Part shown: positions 7,575 through 17,108 of the stretch, in pieces
Layout: the number at the start of each line of letters is the position of its first letter
Position numbering within the stretch: the first letter of the stretch is position 1
Origin: Erysipelotrichaceae bacterium
GTDB lineage: Bacteria > Bacillota_I > Bacilli_A > Erysipelotrichales > Coprobacillaceae
Length of the DNA stretch: 43,676 bases
Direction: 5' to 3'
Assembly: GCA_021770925.1 (NCBI GenBank)
Contig: JAETPY010000013.1
Coordinates: forward strand, 1 to 43,676
Notes under the pieces: model-generated
What the model was told of the DNA's origin: nothing
Database searches by the model: none
Seen by the model: only the letters and a program-made list of their open reading frames with translations
Program-made: the position numbers and the translations under genes

Positions 7575-8181
7575 GTATGAAAATAAATATTATCAGCTGG
7601 GGTACGATTATATTATTGGTTTAGACGAGGCAGGTCGAGGACCGATGGCTGGAGAATTGGTTGTAGCAGGTGTTATTTTCCCAAAGGGTTTTTACGATGA
7701 AAAAATTAATGATTCAAAACAGCTTTCTGAAAAAAAACGTGAAGAATTATATAACTTGATTATTGATAATGCACTTGCTTATGATATTGAAATTATTAGT
7801 GTTGAAGATGTTGATAATTTAAATGTATATCAAGCTAGTAAACAGGGAATGGAAAAATGTATCGAAAATCTAAAGTGTGAAAAAATGTTTGCATTAAGTG
7901 ATGCAATGCCCTTGAATTATACTGATCATGAAGCTATTATTAAAGGTGATGCTAAAAGTATTTCAATTGGTGCTGCTAGTATTTTAGCTAAGGTTACAAG
8001 AGATCGATTAATGAAAGAATATGCTAAAATTTATCCAGAATATGGTTTTGATAAACATAAGGGGTATGTTACAAAGAAGCATAAAGAGGCGATAGAAAAA
8101 TATGGCATTTGTCCAATTCATCGCAGATCTTTTGCTCCAGTACAAAGAATTTTAAATAAACAGATGTCATTTGATTTATAA
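7561..8181 (+). CDS. rnhB: Ribonuclease HII
   Basis: RNase HII cuts the RNA strand of RNA-DNA hybrids and removes single ribonucleotides from DNA. Acidic active-site residues fit Asp22-Glu23 (GLDEAGRGP), Asp114 and Asp130 (KGDAKSISIGAAS). The C-terminal KGYVTKKHKEAI and HRRSFAPV motifs are present. The start is ATG 7561 (206 residues), inside the end of rbgA; an upstream in-frame start at 7513 would add 16 residues with no family support. The last codons form one arm of a terminator. Confidence 0.95.
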   Translation: MKRYEYENKYYQLGYDYIIGLDEAGRGPMAGELVVAGVIFPKGFYDEKINDSKQLSEKKREELYNLIIDNALAYDIEIISVEDVDNLNVYQASKQGMEKCIENLKCEKMFALSDAMPLNYTDHEAIIKGDAKSISIGAASILAKVTRDRLMKEYAKIYPEYGFDKHKGYVTKKHKEAIEKYGICPIHRRSFAPVQRILNKQMSFDL

Positions 8182-8194
8182 AATGACATTTTTT
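8164..8194 (+). terminator. rnhB terminator overlapping its stop codon
   Basis: ATGTCATTT (8164-8172) pairs with AAATGACAT (8181-8189), followed by T's. The left arm is inside the rnhB coding sequence. Confidence 0.8.
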
Positions 8195-8246
8195 GTTGTA
8201 GTAATAATTGTTTTTTTGGAGTAAAAGATAATGAGGTGATAAATTT

Positions 8247-8999
8247 ATGGAAGAAATTTTATTATATTTTTCGTTAAAATATGAAGGTGATTTTGATAAA
8301 ATATATCAAGCTTTAGAATGCAAAGAAAAAATTGATGAAATTTTAAAAGAAACATTATTTAAGAGTTTAAAATCAAAGTATACAACCATAATATCAAAAG
8401 ACTATCCTGATAGTTTAAAGGAAATCAATTGTCCACCCTTTGTTTTATACTATTATGGGAATTTAGAACTAGTTAAAAACAAATGTATTGGTGTTGTTGG
8501 CATGCGCCATCCAACAGACTATGGTATTGAAGTAACAAGAATGATGGTCAATAAGTTAGTAAAAGAAAATTATACAATTGTAAGCGGATTAGCTTTAGGA
8601 ATTGATGCTGTAGCCCATAAAAGTGCTATAAATAATTTGGGTAAAACAATTGCAGTACTAGGAAGCGGAATCGATTATTGTTATCCTTTAAAAAATAAGT
8701 CAGTTTATGAAATTATGAAGCAAAATCAATTGATTATTAGTGAATATCCGGGAAATTTGATACCTAAGAAAATTAATTTTCCACGTAGAAATCGCATAAT
8801 TTCAGGACTTAGTGAATCTATATTAGTAACTGAAGCAAATCAGCGCAGTGGAACGATGATTACAGTAGGACATGCTTTAGAACAAGGCAAAGATATATAT
8901 TGTATTCCGGGCAGAATTGATGATCCTCTAGGGTGTAATCATTTGATTCAGCAGGGAGCAAAATTAGTTATTGATATTGTTGATATTATTGATGATTAA
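8247..8999 (+). CDS. dprA: DNA processing protein DprA (Smf)
   Basis: DprA loads RecA on single-stranded DNA taken up during transformation. The Rossmann-like core is complete: GVVGMRHPTDYG, SGLALGIDAVAH, AVLGSGIDYCYP, SEYP, FPRRNRIISGL and EANQRSGTMITVGHALEQG. At 250 residues it is shorter than many homologues and has no obvious C-terminal winged-helix domain. dprA before topA is a common Firmicute arrangement and does not by itself prove competence. The RBS is GAGGTGAT. Confidence 0.95.
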   Translation: MEEILLYFSLKYEGDFDKIYQALECKEKIDEILKETLFKSLKSKYTTIISKDYPDSLKEINCPPFVLYYYGNLELVKNKCIGVVGMRHPTDYGIEVTRMMVNKLVKENYTIVSGLALGIDAVAHKSAINNLGKTIAVLGSGIDYCYPLKNKSVYEIMKQNQLIISEYPGNLIPKKINFPRRNRIISGLSESILVTEANQRSGTMITVGHALEQGKDIYCIPGRIDDPLGCNHLIQQGAKLVIDIVDIIDD

Positions 9000-9018
9000 A
9001 TATTTTTTGAAATTTTAG

Positions 9019-9047
9019 TTGACAAAAGGTAAAAAAACACTAATAAT
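9019..9047 (+). promoter_or_regulatory. topA promoter
   Basis: A consensus TTGACA (9019-9024) is followed after 16-17 bases by TAATAAT (9041-9047). Confidence 0.65.
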
Positions 9048-9073
9048 TGTGTTATTCGCGTGGAGGAAATGAA

Positions 9074-11146
9074 ATGAGCAAAAAAATAGTTATTGTTGAG
9101 TCGCCATCAAAATCCAAAACAATTGAAAAGTATTTAGGAAGTGATTATTTAGTTACTTCTTCAAAAGGGCATGTTAGGGATTTGGCTACTTCAGGAAAAG
9201 ATGGATTGGGTGTAGATGTGGAAAACAATTTTACACCTAAGTATGTGATAAACAAGGATAAAAAAGATGTTGTTAAAGAGTTAAAACAATTAGTCAAAGA
9301 GTCTGATGATATTTATTTAGCAACCGACCCTGACCGTGAAGGGGAAGCAATTTCTTGGCATTTAGCGCAAGTTTTAAATGTAGATATGAATAAAGAAAAT
9401 CGGGTTGTTTTTAATGAGGTAACTAAAGATGCTGTTGTTGATGCTTTAAATCATCCTCGTAAGATTGATCAAAATTTAGTAAAGTCTCAAGAAACTAGAA
9501 GAGTTTTAGATCGAATTATTGGATTTAAGTTATCTAAACTGTTACAAAAAAAGATTAAATCTAAAAGTGCTGGTCGTGTTCAATCAGTTGCATTACGTTT
9601 GATTGTTGAAAAGGAACGAGAAATTGAAGCATTTGTTCCACAAGAGTATTGGAAAATTAAAGCAGAATTTGAAAAAGATCAGATTGAATTTACTGGTGAA
9701 TTAACAAAGTACAATAATAAGAAATTAGAAATTAAAAATGGTGAAGAAGCAAAAAACATTTATGAATCTTTAAATAAAGAATTTGAAATAGCGAGTGTTA
9801 AAAAGACGACTAAAAAAAGAGAGTCAAAACCACCATTTATAACATCCACTTTACAACAGGAGGCTTCTTCTAAGTTAGGCTTCAAAGCCCGAAGAACGAT
9901 GTCAATTGCCCAAAAATTATATGAAGGGATAGCTTTAGAAGATGAGACAGTTGGTTTAATTACGTATATGCGTACAGATTCTACTCGTTTATCAGATTCT
10001 TTTGTAAATAGTGCGTATGAATATATTAGTGAAAAATATGGTAAAGATTATGTTGGAAAAGTTAAAGTTAGTAAAAAGACGGAAAATGTTCAAGATGCCC
10101 ATGAAGGAATTCGACCAACTAGTGCTTTAAGAACGCCAGAAAGTGTAAAAAAATTCTTAAAACCAGAAGAGTATAAATTATATGCTTTGATCTATGCTAG
10201 GGCAATGGCTTCATTAATGGCACCAGCTAAATTTGATGCAACATCAGCATCTTTAATGAATAATGGATATGAATTTAGAGCTAGTGGATCAGTAATTAAA
10301 TTTGATGGTTATTTAAGAATTTATGGTGATTATGAAAAACAAAATAATGAATTATTACCAGAATTAAAAGAAAAAGAAATGTTGGAAAGTAAAAAGATTG
10401 AAAAAACACAGCATTTCACTAAACCGCCCGCTCGATATAGTGAAGCAAAATTAATAAAAGAGATGGAAGAATTAGGAATCGGACGTCCTAGTACTTATGC
10501 AATGATTATTGATACGATTCAAACTAGAGGTTATGTTGAATTAATAGATAAGGCTTTTAAACCTACTGAATCAGGAGTTTTAACGAGTGACCGTTTAACC
10601 CAATACTTTAATGATATTATAAATGTTGAATATACTGCTAAGATGGAACACGAATTAGATGAAATTGCTGAAGGTGAAGATGATTACGTAAGTGCTTTAC
10701 AAAGTTTTATGGATATTTTTCAACCCTTATTAGATGATGCATATGATAAAATGGAAGTAATTGCACCAAGGAAAACTGGAGAAAAGTGTCCTGAATGCGG
10801 ACATGATTTAGTTGAACGTAAAGGACGTTATGGGGTATTTGTTGCTTGTGAAAATTATCCAGAGTGTAAGTATGTCAAAAAGGATCCAGTGGAAATAGAA
10901 TATACAGGTGAAGAGTGTCCTAAATGTGGTGGAAAAATGGTATTCAAAAATGGACGTTTTGGGCGTTTTGAGGCTTGTTCAAATTATCCAGAATGCAAAT
11001 ATATTAAAAACAGTAAGAAAAAAGAACCAGTTATGACTGATGAGATATGTCCAAACTGTGGATCGCCTGTTGTGATTAAACAAGGACGCTGGGGTGAATT
11101 TAAAGCTTGTTCAAATTATCCAAAATGTAAAACGATTATTAAGTAG
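9074..11146 (+). CDS. topA: DNA topoisomerase I
   Basis: This type IA topoisomerase relaxes negative supercoils. The TOPRIM domain begins at IVIVESPSKSKTIEKYL and has DPDREGE at residues 85-91. The catalytic tyrosine is Tyr298 in GLITYMRTDSTRLS. The C-terminus carries three four-cysteine zinc modules (CPECG...CENYPECKY, CPKCG...CSNYPECKY, CPNCG...CSNYPKC). The start is ATG 9074 after GGAGG; an in-frame TTG at 9047 overlaps the -10 region and is rejected. Its 690 residues are normal. Confidence 0.97.
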   Translation: MSKKIVIVESPSKSKTIEKYLGSDYLVTSSKGHVRDLATSGKDGLGVDVENNFTPKYVINKDKKDVVKELKQLVKESDDIYLATDPDREGEAISWHLAQVLNVDMNKENRVVFNEVTKDAVVDALNHPRKIDQNLVKSQETRRVLDRIIGFKLSKLLQKKIKSKSAGRVQSVALRLIVEKEREIEAFVPQEYWKIKAEFEKDQIEFTGELTKYNNKKLEIKNGEEAKNIYESLNKEFEIASVKKTTKKRESKPPFITSTLQQEASSKLGFKARRTMSIAQKLYEGIALEDETVGLITYMRTDSTRLSDSFVNSAYEYISEKYGKDYVGKVKVSKKTENVQDAHEGIRPTSALRTPESVKKFLKPEEYKLYALIYARAMASLMAPAKFDATSASLMNNGYEFRASGSVIKFDGYLRIYGDYEKQNNELLPELKEKEMLESKKIEKTQHFTKPPARYSEAKLIKEMEELGIGRPSTYAMIIDTIQTRGYVELIDKAFKPTESGVLTSDRLTQYFNDIINVEYTAKMEHELDEIAEGEDDYVSALQSFMDIFQPLLDDAYDKMEVIAPRKTGEKCPECGHDLVERKGRYGVFVACENYPECKYVKKDPVEIEYTGEECPKCGGKMVFKNGRFGRFEACSNYPECKYIKNSKKKEPVMTDEICPNCGSPVVIKQGRWGEFKACSNYPKCKTIIK

Positions 11147-11170
11147 AACATTGGTTCTACTTTTGTTTTC
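11141..11170 (+). terminator. topA terminator
   Basis: AAGTAGAAC (11141-11149) pairs with GTTCTACTT (11154-11162), followed by TT then GTTTT. It overlaps the topA stop. Confidence 0.7.
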
Positions 11171-11205
11171 AAATAATAAATGTTAGAATATAGAAGGTGA
11201 TAAAA

Positions 11206-12510
11206 ATGAAAAAAATAGTAAATGTAATTGGTGCTGGTTTAGCTGGTGTAGAAGCCTGTAATCAGTTAGTAAAACGTGGATATAGAGTTCGTTTATATGA
11301 AATGCGTCCCCAAAAAATGACACCTGCTCATCATAGTGGAAATTTTGCAGAATTAGTTTGTTCTAATTCTTTAAGAGCAGATGGAACTGCAAATGCAGTT
11401 GGAGTTTTAAAAAAAGAGATGGAAATGATGGACAGTATAATTATCAAGTTTGCCAGAAAGCATCAGGTTCCTGCTGGTGGAGCATTGGCTGTAGATCGTG
11501 ATAATTTTTCAAAAGATATCACTGACTATCTTAGAAATCATCCTTTAGTTGAAATAATTCATGAAGAAGTTACTGAATTTCCGGATGGATATACAATCAT
11601 TGCTTCAGGACCATTGACAAGTGATGCCTTGTCTAATGCAATTAAAGCTGAATTAGGAGAAGATTATTTTTATTTTTTTGATGCAGCTGCACCAATCATT
11701 AATAAAGATAGTATAAATTTTGGTAAAGCTTATTATAAATCACGATATGATAAAGGAGATAATGAATATATTAATTGTCCGATGAATGAAGAAGAGTTCA
11801 ATTATTTTTATGAGCAATTAATTAATGCTGAAGTTGTAAAACCTAAAGATTTTGAAGAAAAGTTTTTTGAAGGCTGTATGCCTTTTGAAGAGATGGCACG
11901 CCGAGGTAAACAAACGTTATTATTCGGACCAATGAAGCCAGTCGGTTTAAATACACCTGATGGTAAACGTCCATATGCTGTAGTCCAGTTACGACAGGAT
12001 AATGTACAAGCAAGTTTATATAACATTGTTGGTTTTCAAACTCATTTAACATGGCCAGAACAAAAAAGAATTATTCAAATGATTCCAGGATTAGAAAATG
12101 CTAGTTTTGTTCGTTATGGAGTAATGCATCGAAACAGCTTTATTTGTTCGCCAAAGCATCTATTAAATACATATCAATTAAAAGCTGATCCTAATATCTT
12201 TATGGCCGGTCAAATCACTGGAGTAGAGGGGTACGTTGAATCAGCTCAAAGTGGAATAATAGCTGGAATTAATATGGTAAGACTAATCGAAAAAAAAGAA
12301 CCTCTGATTTTTCCTAAAGAAACAGTAATGGGCTCTCTAGCTAATTATATAACTATGGCTTCAAGTGTGGATTTTCAACCAATGAAAGCTAATTTTGGAA
12401 TTTTACCAGATTTTCCTGCTCGTATTAAAAAGAAAGAACGAAAAACAGCATATGCTGCGCGAGCATTAAAAACAATGAGAGAATTTGTAGACATAAATGG
12501 ACTTGGATAA
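11206..12510 (+). CDS. trmFO: Folate/FAD-dependent tRNA m5U54 methyltransferase
   Basis: TrmFO makes 5-methyluridine at position 54 of tRNA with methylenetetrahydrofolate and FAD. The FAD-binding motif [12 protein letters not shown] is at the N-terminus. Family motifs [20 protein letters not shown] and [13 protein letters not shown] are all present. The ATG at 11206 follows AGAAGGTGAT; a GTG three codons upstream is part of that RBS. The 434-residue length is typical. It overlaps xerC by 14 bases, preserving the topA-trmFO-xerC order. Confidence 0.97.
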   Translation: MKKIVNVIGAGLAGVEACNQLVKRGYRVRLYEMRPQKMTPAHHSGNFAELVCSNSLRADGTANAVGVLKKEMEMMDSIIIKFARKHQVPAGGALAVDRDNFSKDITDYLRNHPLVEIIHEEVTEFPDGYTIIASGPLTSDALSNAIKAELGEDYFYFFDAAAPIINKDSINFGKAYYKSRYDKGDNEYINCPMNEEEFNYFYEQLINAEVVKPKDFEEKFFEGCMPFEEMARRGKQTLLFGPMKPVGLNTPDGKRPYAVVQLRQDNVQASLYNIVGFQTHLTWPEQKRIIQMIPGLENASFVRYGVMHRNSFICSPKHLLNTYQLKADPNIFMAGQITGVEGYVESAQSGIIAGINMVRLIEKKEPLIFPKETVMGSLANYITMASSVDFQPMKANFGILPDFPARIKKKERKTAYAARALKTMREFVDINGLG

Positions 12511-13402
12511 ATTAATAAATCAGTATCTAGATTATTTAAAATTTCAGCGTAATTATTCAGATAAAACAATTGAATCCTATTGTCGTGAGATAAATCACTT
12601 TAAAAGATATTTAAATCAAGAAGCGATTAATAATTATAATGATGTAGATTATTTTATGTTAAGAGGTTATTTAACTAGACTGTATGAAGAAAATCTATCA
12701 AAAGTTAGTATTAATCATAAGTTAAGTGCGCTTAGAAGTTTTTTTAATTATCTATTAAAAGAAGAATTGGTTGAAAATAATCCTTTTAAACTGATTGAAT
12801 CACAAAAAACAGCTAAACGAAATCCAGATTTTTTATTTCCTGAAGAAATTATTGCTTTATTAGACAGTATTGAAACAAAAGACGATTTAGGTATTCGCAA
12901 TAAAGCAATGTTAGAATTAATGTATGCTTCAGGATTACGCTGTTCAGAAGTTGTGAATTTACAGATTTCGAATATTGATTTAAATCAGATGGTATTATTA
13001 ATTCATGGTAAAGGCAATAAGGATCGTTATGTTCCTTTTCACGAATATGCTCGTGACTGGTTAGTTAAATATATTGATGAGGCTCGTAATAATTTAATGG
13101 TTAAAAATGAAGGACATAATTTTGTTTTTGTAAATAAATTCGGTAATCCTTTAACTAATCGTGGTATCGAAAATATTGTTGATCGAATTACTAAACAGTA
13201 TGATCCAACAAAAAAAATACATCCTCATACAATCCGACATTCATTTGCAACCCATTTATTAAATGCTGGTGCTGATATTCGTACAGTTCAGGAACTTTTA
13301 GGTCATGAAAATCTTGCTACAACCCAAATCTATACCCATATCACAAAAGATCATTTAAAAGAAGTGTATTTACAATCTCATCCTCGTAGTGATGATAAGT
13401 AA
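12497..13402 (+). CDS. xerC: Tyrosine recombinase XerC
   Basis: XerC-type recombinases act with a partner at the dif site to resolve chromosome dimers. The N-terminal SAM-like DNA-binding domain covers ~1-90. The catalytic set is complete: Arg148 (SGLRCSE), Lys172 (GKGNKDR), His244/Arg247 (HTIRHSF), His270 (LLGHENL) and Tyr279 (QIYTHIT). At 301 residues next to trmFO it matches the housekeeping xerC/codV position rather than a mobile-element integrase. In many Firmicutes hslV, hslU and codY follow; here the next item is an opposite-strand micro-gene. Confidence 0.93.
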   Translation: MDLDKLINQYLDYLKFQRNYSDKTIESYCREINHFKRYLNQEAINNYNDVDYFMLRGYLTRLYEENLSKVSINHKLSALRSFFNYLLKEELVENNPFKLIESQKTAKRNPDFLFPEEIIALLDSIETKDDLGIRNKAMLELMYASGLRCSEVVNLQISNIDLNQMVLLIHGKGNKDRYVPFHEYARDWLVKYIDEARNNLMVKNEGHNFVFVNKFGNPLTNRGIENIVDRITKQYDPTKKIHPHTIRHSFATHLLNAGADIRTVQELLGHENLATTQIYTHITKDHLKEVYLQSHPRSDDK

Positions 13403-13465
13403 ATAAATTCTTGATTTTTCACATAAAATTAGATAAAATATAGCTGTAAATCAAGTATTCCAAAA

Positions 13466-13495
13466 GAAAAGGAAGAGGTACTGCTCTTCCTTTTC
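13466..13495. terminator. Bidirectional terminator between xerC and the micro-gene
   Basis: A perfect 12-bp stem (GAAAAGGAAGAG, 13466-13477, with 13484-13495) and a 6-base loop. On the - strand the stem runs into TTTT, and on the + strand into ACTGTTTT. It can serve both converging genes. Confidence 0.75.
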
Positions 13496-13516
13496 ACTGT
13501 TTTACGGGCTATTGCT

Positions 13517-13544
13517 CTAATTAAATCCGTTTAGATTTAATTAG
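13517..13544. repeat. 11-bp perfect inverted repeat at the 3' end of the micro-gene
   Basis: CTAATTAAATC (13517-13527) is the exact reverse complement of 13534-13544, with a 6-base loop. It spans the stop codon of the - strand micro-gene and could protect or structure its mRNA 3' end. Confidence 0.6.
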
Positions 13545-13632
13545 GTACAAAATTAGAAATAATATTATCAAATATTCCACAATTGGAAACTCTACTATTT
13601 TTAATATCAGCCCGCTGGAAAATTTTAAACAT
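13537..13632 (-). CDS. Unrecognised 31-residue peptide gene
   Basis: No family is recognised. The evidence is architectural. On the - strand an ATG (13632-13630) follows a near-consensus RBS (GGAAGGAGG) at good spacing. It is preceded ~44 bases upstream by an extended -10 promoter and followed by two inverted repeats, the second a good terminator. The product is 31 residues with one Cys (residue 18), a basic N-terminal half (MFKIFQRADIK) and a hydrophobic C-terminal part (CGIFDNIISNFVPN). No long hydrophobic helix or typical signal peptide is present. It could be a regulatory or signalling peptide, a type I toxin, or a short ORF in a regulatory RNA. No AgrB-like processing partner lies nearby. 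It is the only credible - strand gene in the window. Confidence 0.5.
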   Translation of the reverse strand: MFKIFQRADIKNSRVSNCGIFDNIISNFVPN

Positions 13633-13675
13633 ATGTTTCCTCCTTCCATTCAAACAGTAGCAGCTCCGTTCTTAT

Positions 13676-13686
13676 ATTTTATCACA
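13676..13686 (-). promoter_or_regulatory. Extended -10 promoter of the micro-gene
   Basis: On the - strand the sequence reads TGTGATAAAAT, matching the TRTGn-TATAAT type. A clear -35 at 17 bases is absent; TTGAGA lies further upstream at a long spacing. A nearly identical box drives rpsB on the other strand. Confidence 0.5.
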
Positions 13687-13826
13687 CCTTATATGATTAT
13701 TTGTCTCAACCTTGTTACGGATTTATCTCACGATTGTTTATTCTAGATATCATCGCTTTTATAAAAATAGGTCTTAATTTATTTATCTATAATAGTGAAG
13801 TTTGGTTATATATTCAAAAAATATGC

Positions 13827-13855
13827 TTGTATGTTATGTTTTTTTGTGATAAAAT
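13827..13855 (+). promoter_or_regulatory. rpsB promoter
   Basis: TTGTAT (13827-13832), 17 bases, TAAAAT (13850-13855) preceded by TGTGA (extended -10). Confidence 0.7.
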
Positions 13856-13859
13856 ATCT

Positions 13860-13950
13860 CAGGTATGAAAAATACACACATTATGAATTCATTTATCTAG
13901 TGCCTGATGGTGATAAATGTTCGAAATAATGGAGGAAAAAACAAAAAGGA
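13860..13950 (+). promoter_or_regulatory. Structured 5' leader of rpsB
   Basis: About 100 untranslated bases precede rpsB. CATTTATC and GATAAATG (between about 13889 and 13919) form an 8-bp stem, and CAGG (~13860) can pair with CCTG in its loop region. Ribosomal protein S2 leaders are often autoregulated; that role is inferred. Two purine-rich RBS-like stretches (GGAGG at 13931, AAGGAGG at 13947) follow. Confidence 0.4.
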
Positions 13951-13960
13951 GGAAGTTACA

Positions 13961-14824
13961 ATGTCAGTAATTTCAATGAAAAAATTATTAGAAGTAGGTG
14001 TTCATTTCGGACATCAAACAAAAAGATGGAATCCTAAAATGGCTCCATACATCTTTACAGCAAGAAATGGTATTTACATTATTGATTTACAAAAATCATC
14101 TAAGAAAATTGATGATGCTTATAAGGCAATGAATGAAATCGCTGCAAAAGGTGGAAAAGTACTATTTGTAGGTACTAAAAAACAAGCTCAAGAAGCAGTA
14201 AAAGAAGAAGCAATTCGTTCAGAAAGTTTCTATGTTAACTCTCGCTGGTTAGGAGGAACTTTAACTAACTTCAAAACAATTCAAAAAAGAATTAGAAGAT
14301 TAATCGAATTAGAAAAAATGGAAGCTGATGGTACTTTCGATTTATTACCTAAAAAAGAAGTAATCTTGCTAAAAAAAGAAGCTGCTAAGTTAGAAAAGAA
14401 CTTAGGTGGTATTAAAGAAATGAGAAGATTACCAAATGCTTTATTTGTAGTAGATCCAAAAGCTGAACATAACGCAGTAGCTGAAGCTAGAATCTTAGGA
14501 ATTCCTGTATTTGGTATCGTTGATACTAACTGTGATCCTGATGAAGTTGATTATGTTATTCCAGCTAATGATGATGCAATCAGAGCTGTTAAATTAATTG
14601 TTGCAGCTATGGCTGATGCTATTTGTGAAGCTAAAAATGAACCATTAACTGTAGCATATATTAAAGACGAAGATGACAAAGAAGTATCTATGAATGATGC
14701 AATCACTTCAGTTGAAAACAATCAAAGAAGAGCTCCTAGAAATAAAGGTGGAAGACCTAATCCTAGAAGAAACAACGCTCCAAAAGCAACTAAAGAAGAA
14801 AAAACAGCTGGAACTGAAAAATAA
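13961..14824 (+). CDS. rpsB: 30S ribosomal protein S2
   Basis: S2 binds late to the 30S subunit and, with S1 where present, helps mRNA docking. The 287-residue product starts [20 protein letters not shown] and contains [20 protein letters not shown] and [14 protein letters not shown] 13961 directly follows AAGGAGGAAG; an upstream in-frame start at 13907 would encode the RBS region and is rejected. Beyond the usual ~240 residues it has a charged, probably disordered tail rich in Arg/Lys/Asn/Glu. tsf follows after a hairpin. Confidence 0.97.
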   Translation: MSVISMKKLLEVGVHFGHQTKRWNPKMAPYIFTARNGIYIIDLQKSSKKIDDAYKAMNEIAAKGGKVLFVGTKKQAQEAVKEEAIRSESFYVNSRWLGGTLTNFKTIQKRIRRLIELEKMEADGTFDLLPKKEVILLKKEAAKLEKNLGGIKEMRRLPNALFVVDPKAEHNAVAEARILGIPVFGIVDTNCDPDEVDYVIPANDDAIRAVKLIVAAMADAICEAKNEPLTVAYIKDEDDKEVSMNDAITSVENNQRRAPRNKGGRPNPRRNNAPKATKEEKTAGTEK

Positions 14825-14834
14825 TTTGTAAAAT

Positions 14835-14861
14835 AAGGGAAAGCACAGCTTTTCCTTTTTA
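14835..14861 (+). terminator. Attenuating terminator between rpsB and tsf
   Basis: AAGGGAAAGC (14835-14844) pairs with GCTTTTCCTT (14848-14857) with one G-U pair, followed by T's. It probably sets the S2 to EF-Ts ratio. Confidence 0.75.
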
Positions 14862-14892
14862 AATAAATATATATATAAAAGGAGATAATAAA

Positions 14893-15780
14893 ATGGCAAT
14901 TAGTGCAAAATTAGTAAAAGAATTACGTGAAAAAACTGGTGCTGGAATGATGGACTGTAAAAAAGCTTTAGAAGCATGTGACGGTGATATTGAAAAATCA
15001 TTCGACTGGTTAAGAGAAAAAGGAATCGCAAAAGCTGCTAAAAAAGCTGATCGTATTGCAGCTGAAGGTTTAACTGCTTTTGTTGTTGATGGTGATACTG
15101 CAGCAATCGTTGAAGTAAACTCAGAAACAGATTTCGTTGCAAAAAATGCAGAATTCCAAGAATTAGTTAAAACTATCGCTGATACTGTTGCTGCTAATAA
15201 ACCTGCTGATTTAGAAGCTGCTTTAAATACTGAAATTGAAGGTAAAAAATTAGAAACAGTTATAGCTGAAGCAAGTGGTAAAATTGGTGAAAAATTAAGT
15301 TTTAGAAGATTCGAAGTATTAACTAAAGAAGATAATGAAGTATTTGGTGCTTATTCACATATGGGTGGAAAAATGACTGCAGTTGTTAAAGTTGCTAATT
15401 CTACTGCAGAAAAAGCACGTGATGTTGCTATGCATGTAGCTGCTTCAAATCCTCAATACATTGATAGAACAGCTATTCCTCAAGAAGTATTAGACCATGA
15501 ATTAGCTGTATTAAAAGCTCAAGCAATGGAAGAAAATGCTCAATCTGCTAAACCTAAACCAGAAAATATTGTTGAAAAAATGGTTCAAGGTAGATTAAAT
15601 AAAAACTTAAAAGAAATGTGCTTAGTTGATCAAGAGTTTATCAAAAATCCTGATGAAACTGTAGCTAAATTCTTAGGTGAAGGTAAAGTTTTAAATATGG
15701 TTAGATTCCAAGTTGGTGAAGGAATGCAAAAAAGAGAAGAAAACTTTGCTGAAGAAGTAGCAGCTCAAATGAAAGGTTAA
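14893..15780 (+). CDS. tsf: Elongation factor Ts
   Basis: EF-Ts is the guanine-nucleotide exchange factor for EF-Tu. The N-terminal UBA-like module has [19 protein letters not shown] and the core has the EF-Tu-contacting TDFVAKN motif; HVAASNP follows in the dimerisation region. The 295 residues are normal. AAAAGGAGAT gives a strong RBS. Codon use is strongly biased, as in other highly expressed genes here. It ends before a strong terminator, separating it from pyrH, with which it is often co-transcribed. Confidence 0.97.
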   Translation: MAISAKLVKELREKTGAGMMDCKKALEACDGDIEKSFDWLREKGIAKAAKKADRIAAEGLTAFVVDGDTAAIVEVNSETDFVAKNAEFQELVKTIADTVAANKPADLEAALNTEIEGKKLETVIAEASGKIGEKLSFRRFEVLTKEDNEVFGAYSHMGGKMTAVVKVANSTAEKARDVAMHVAASNPQYIDRTAIPQEVLDHELAVLKAQAMEENAQSAKPKPENIVEKMVQGRLNKNLKEMCLVDQEFIKNPDETVAKFLGEGKVLNMVRFQVGEGMQKREENFAEEVAAQMKG

Positions 15781-15810
15781 TTTGTAATAACTTTTGATAT
15801 TAAAAATATA

Positions 15811-15841
15811 AACCTGCAGTTATTTATCTGTGGGTTTTTTG
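15811..15841 (+). terminator. tsf terminator
   Basis: AACCTGCAG (15811-15819) pairs with CTGTGGGTT (15828-15836) using two G-U pairs, followed by a T-run. Confidence 0.85.
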
Positions 15842-16270
15842 TATCTAATTTTAAAATGGGTTAAGTTATATTAAAAATAATGATCCTTAAGCGATATGAT
15901 TAAAATATTAAGCTTTCATACATAGATATGATCTTGACAATTGATGTTCTTTAAGTAAAACTTTAAATTACCAGCATGATATATAAAAAACTAATTTTAT
16001 GTTTAAGATTATCTTAATAGTTCAAGTATAAATGACTTTTTGAATATAAAAGACATTATTCAATATCGTAGATAAAAATTACTAACAATAAAATTCGTTT
16101 TGAATAAATTATATTTTTGATAGTCAATTATAAATTAATAAAGTGAATATAAAAATAATTATTTTTTATGTTATAACTTTTTTATAAGCAATATGAATTT
16201 AAATTATATTATTTTTTGTTCTTTTAAATTTTTAAGATTATCTAGATTGGTTTACTAGTGTTAATGCACC
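15842..16270. other. Non-coding AT-rich spacer, tsf-pyrH
   Basis: No reading frame with an RBS, no RNA gene and no clear repeat was seen. Stop codons are frequent in all frames. The pyrH promoter follows at 16271. Confidence 0.6.
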
Positions 16271-16299
16271 TTGACTAAAGAGAGAAAATATGATAAATT
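16271..16299 (+). promoter_or_regulatory. pyrH promoter
   Basis: TTGACT (16271-16276), 17 bases, TAAATT (16294-16299) with a TGA extension. The ~85-base leader contains two small hairpins (CATTAT/ATAATG and ATGCA/TGCAT). Confidence 0.65.
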
Positions 16300-16389
16300 T
16301 TGTAGAGAAAAAGTAATCATTATTGTTGATAATGGGATGCAAATTTATGCATAGATCTTTTTTAAGAAAATGTAAAAAAGGAGATTAAT

Positions 16390-17106
16390 ATGAAGTATAA
16401 GCGGGTATTATTGAAATTGAGTGGTGAAGCTTTAGCGGGTGATGATAAAATGGGAATCAATGCTCAAACTGTTGCTGATATTGCACGTCAGATCAAAGAT
16501 GCTAAAGATGTTGGAGTGGAAATTGCAATAGTATGTGGTGGTGGAAACCTATGGCGTGGTAAAACTGGCGCAGATATGGGAATGGATCGTTCAAGTGCTG
16601 ATTATATGGGAATGCTGGCAACTGTTATGAATGGTTTAGCAGTTCAAAATGCTTTAGAAGCTATTGATGTTCCAACTAGAGTTCTTTCGGCTATTGAAAT
16701 GCGCCAAGTAGCCGAACCATATATTAGAAGACGAGCTATTCGCCATTTAGAAAAAGGACGAATTGTTATTTTTGGAGCTGGTACCGGAAGTCCATTTTTT
16801 ACAACTGATACAACAGCAGCTTTAAGGGCAGCTGAAATCAATGCAGATGTTATATTAATGGCAAAAAATGGTGTTGACGGTGTTTATTCGGCTGATCCTA
16901 AACTTGATCCAAATGCAGAGCGTTTTGAAAGCATTTCATATTTTGATGTATTACAAAAAGATTTAAAAATTATGGATCAAACTGCAATTACTTTATGCAA
17001 AGATAATAATATTGATTTATGTGTATTTAATATGTCTGAAGATGGAAATATTGCTAAAGCATGCAATGGCGATAAAATAGGAACAATTATTTCAGGAGGA
17101 AAATAG
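16390..17106 (+). CDS. pyrH: UMP kinase
   Basis: This hexameric amino-acid-kinase-fold enzyme phosphorylates UMP to UDP with ATP and feeds pyrimidine nucleotide synthesis. Family motifs: [12 protein letters not shown] (phosphate-binding), [38 protein letters not shown] and [14 protein letters not shown]. The 238 residues are typical. It is followed by frr after two bases, the conserved pair. AAAAGGAGAT precedes the ATG. Confidence 0.97.
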   Translation: MKYKRVLLKLSGEALAGDDKMGINAQTVADIARQIKDAKDVGVEIAIVCGGGNLWRGKTGADMGMDRSSADYMGMLATVMNGLAVQNALEAIDVPTRVLSAIEMRQVAEPYIRRRAIRHLEKGRIVIFGAGTGSPFFTTDTTAALRAAEINADVILMAKNGVDGVYSADPKLDPNAERFESISYFDVLQKDLKIMDQTAITLCKDNNIDLCVFNMSEDGNIAKACNGDKIGTIISGGK

Positions 17107-17108
17107 AA

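Noticed and set aside
9047-9073. Earlier TTG start for topA
   Set aside because: It overlaps the promoter -10 region and the RBS lies inside it.
12497-13402. Mobile-element integrase
   Set aside because: Location directly after trmFO, overlap with it and lack of flanking repeats or phage genes fit the housekeeping XerC.
13537-13632. Calling the micro-gene an AgrD-type autoinducer
   Set aside because: It has a Cys followed by hydrophobic residues, but no AgrB, AgrC or AgrA gene is nearby and the typical amphipathic leader and acidic tail are not evident.
13907-13960. Earlier start for rpsB
   Set aside because: It would translate two purine-rich RBS stretches; family N-terminus [11 protein letters not shown] begins at 13961.
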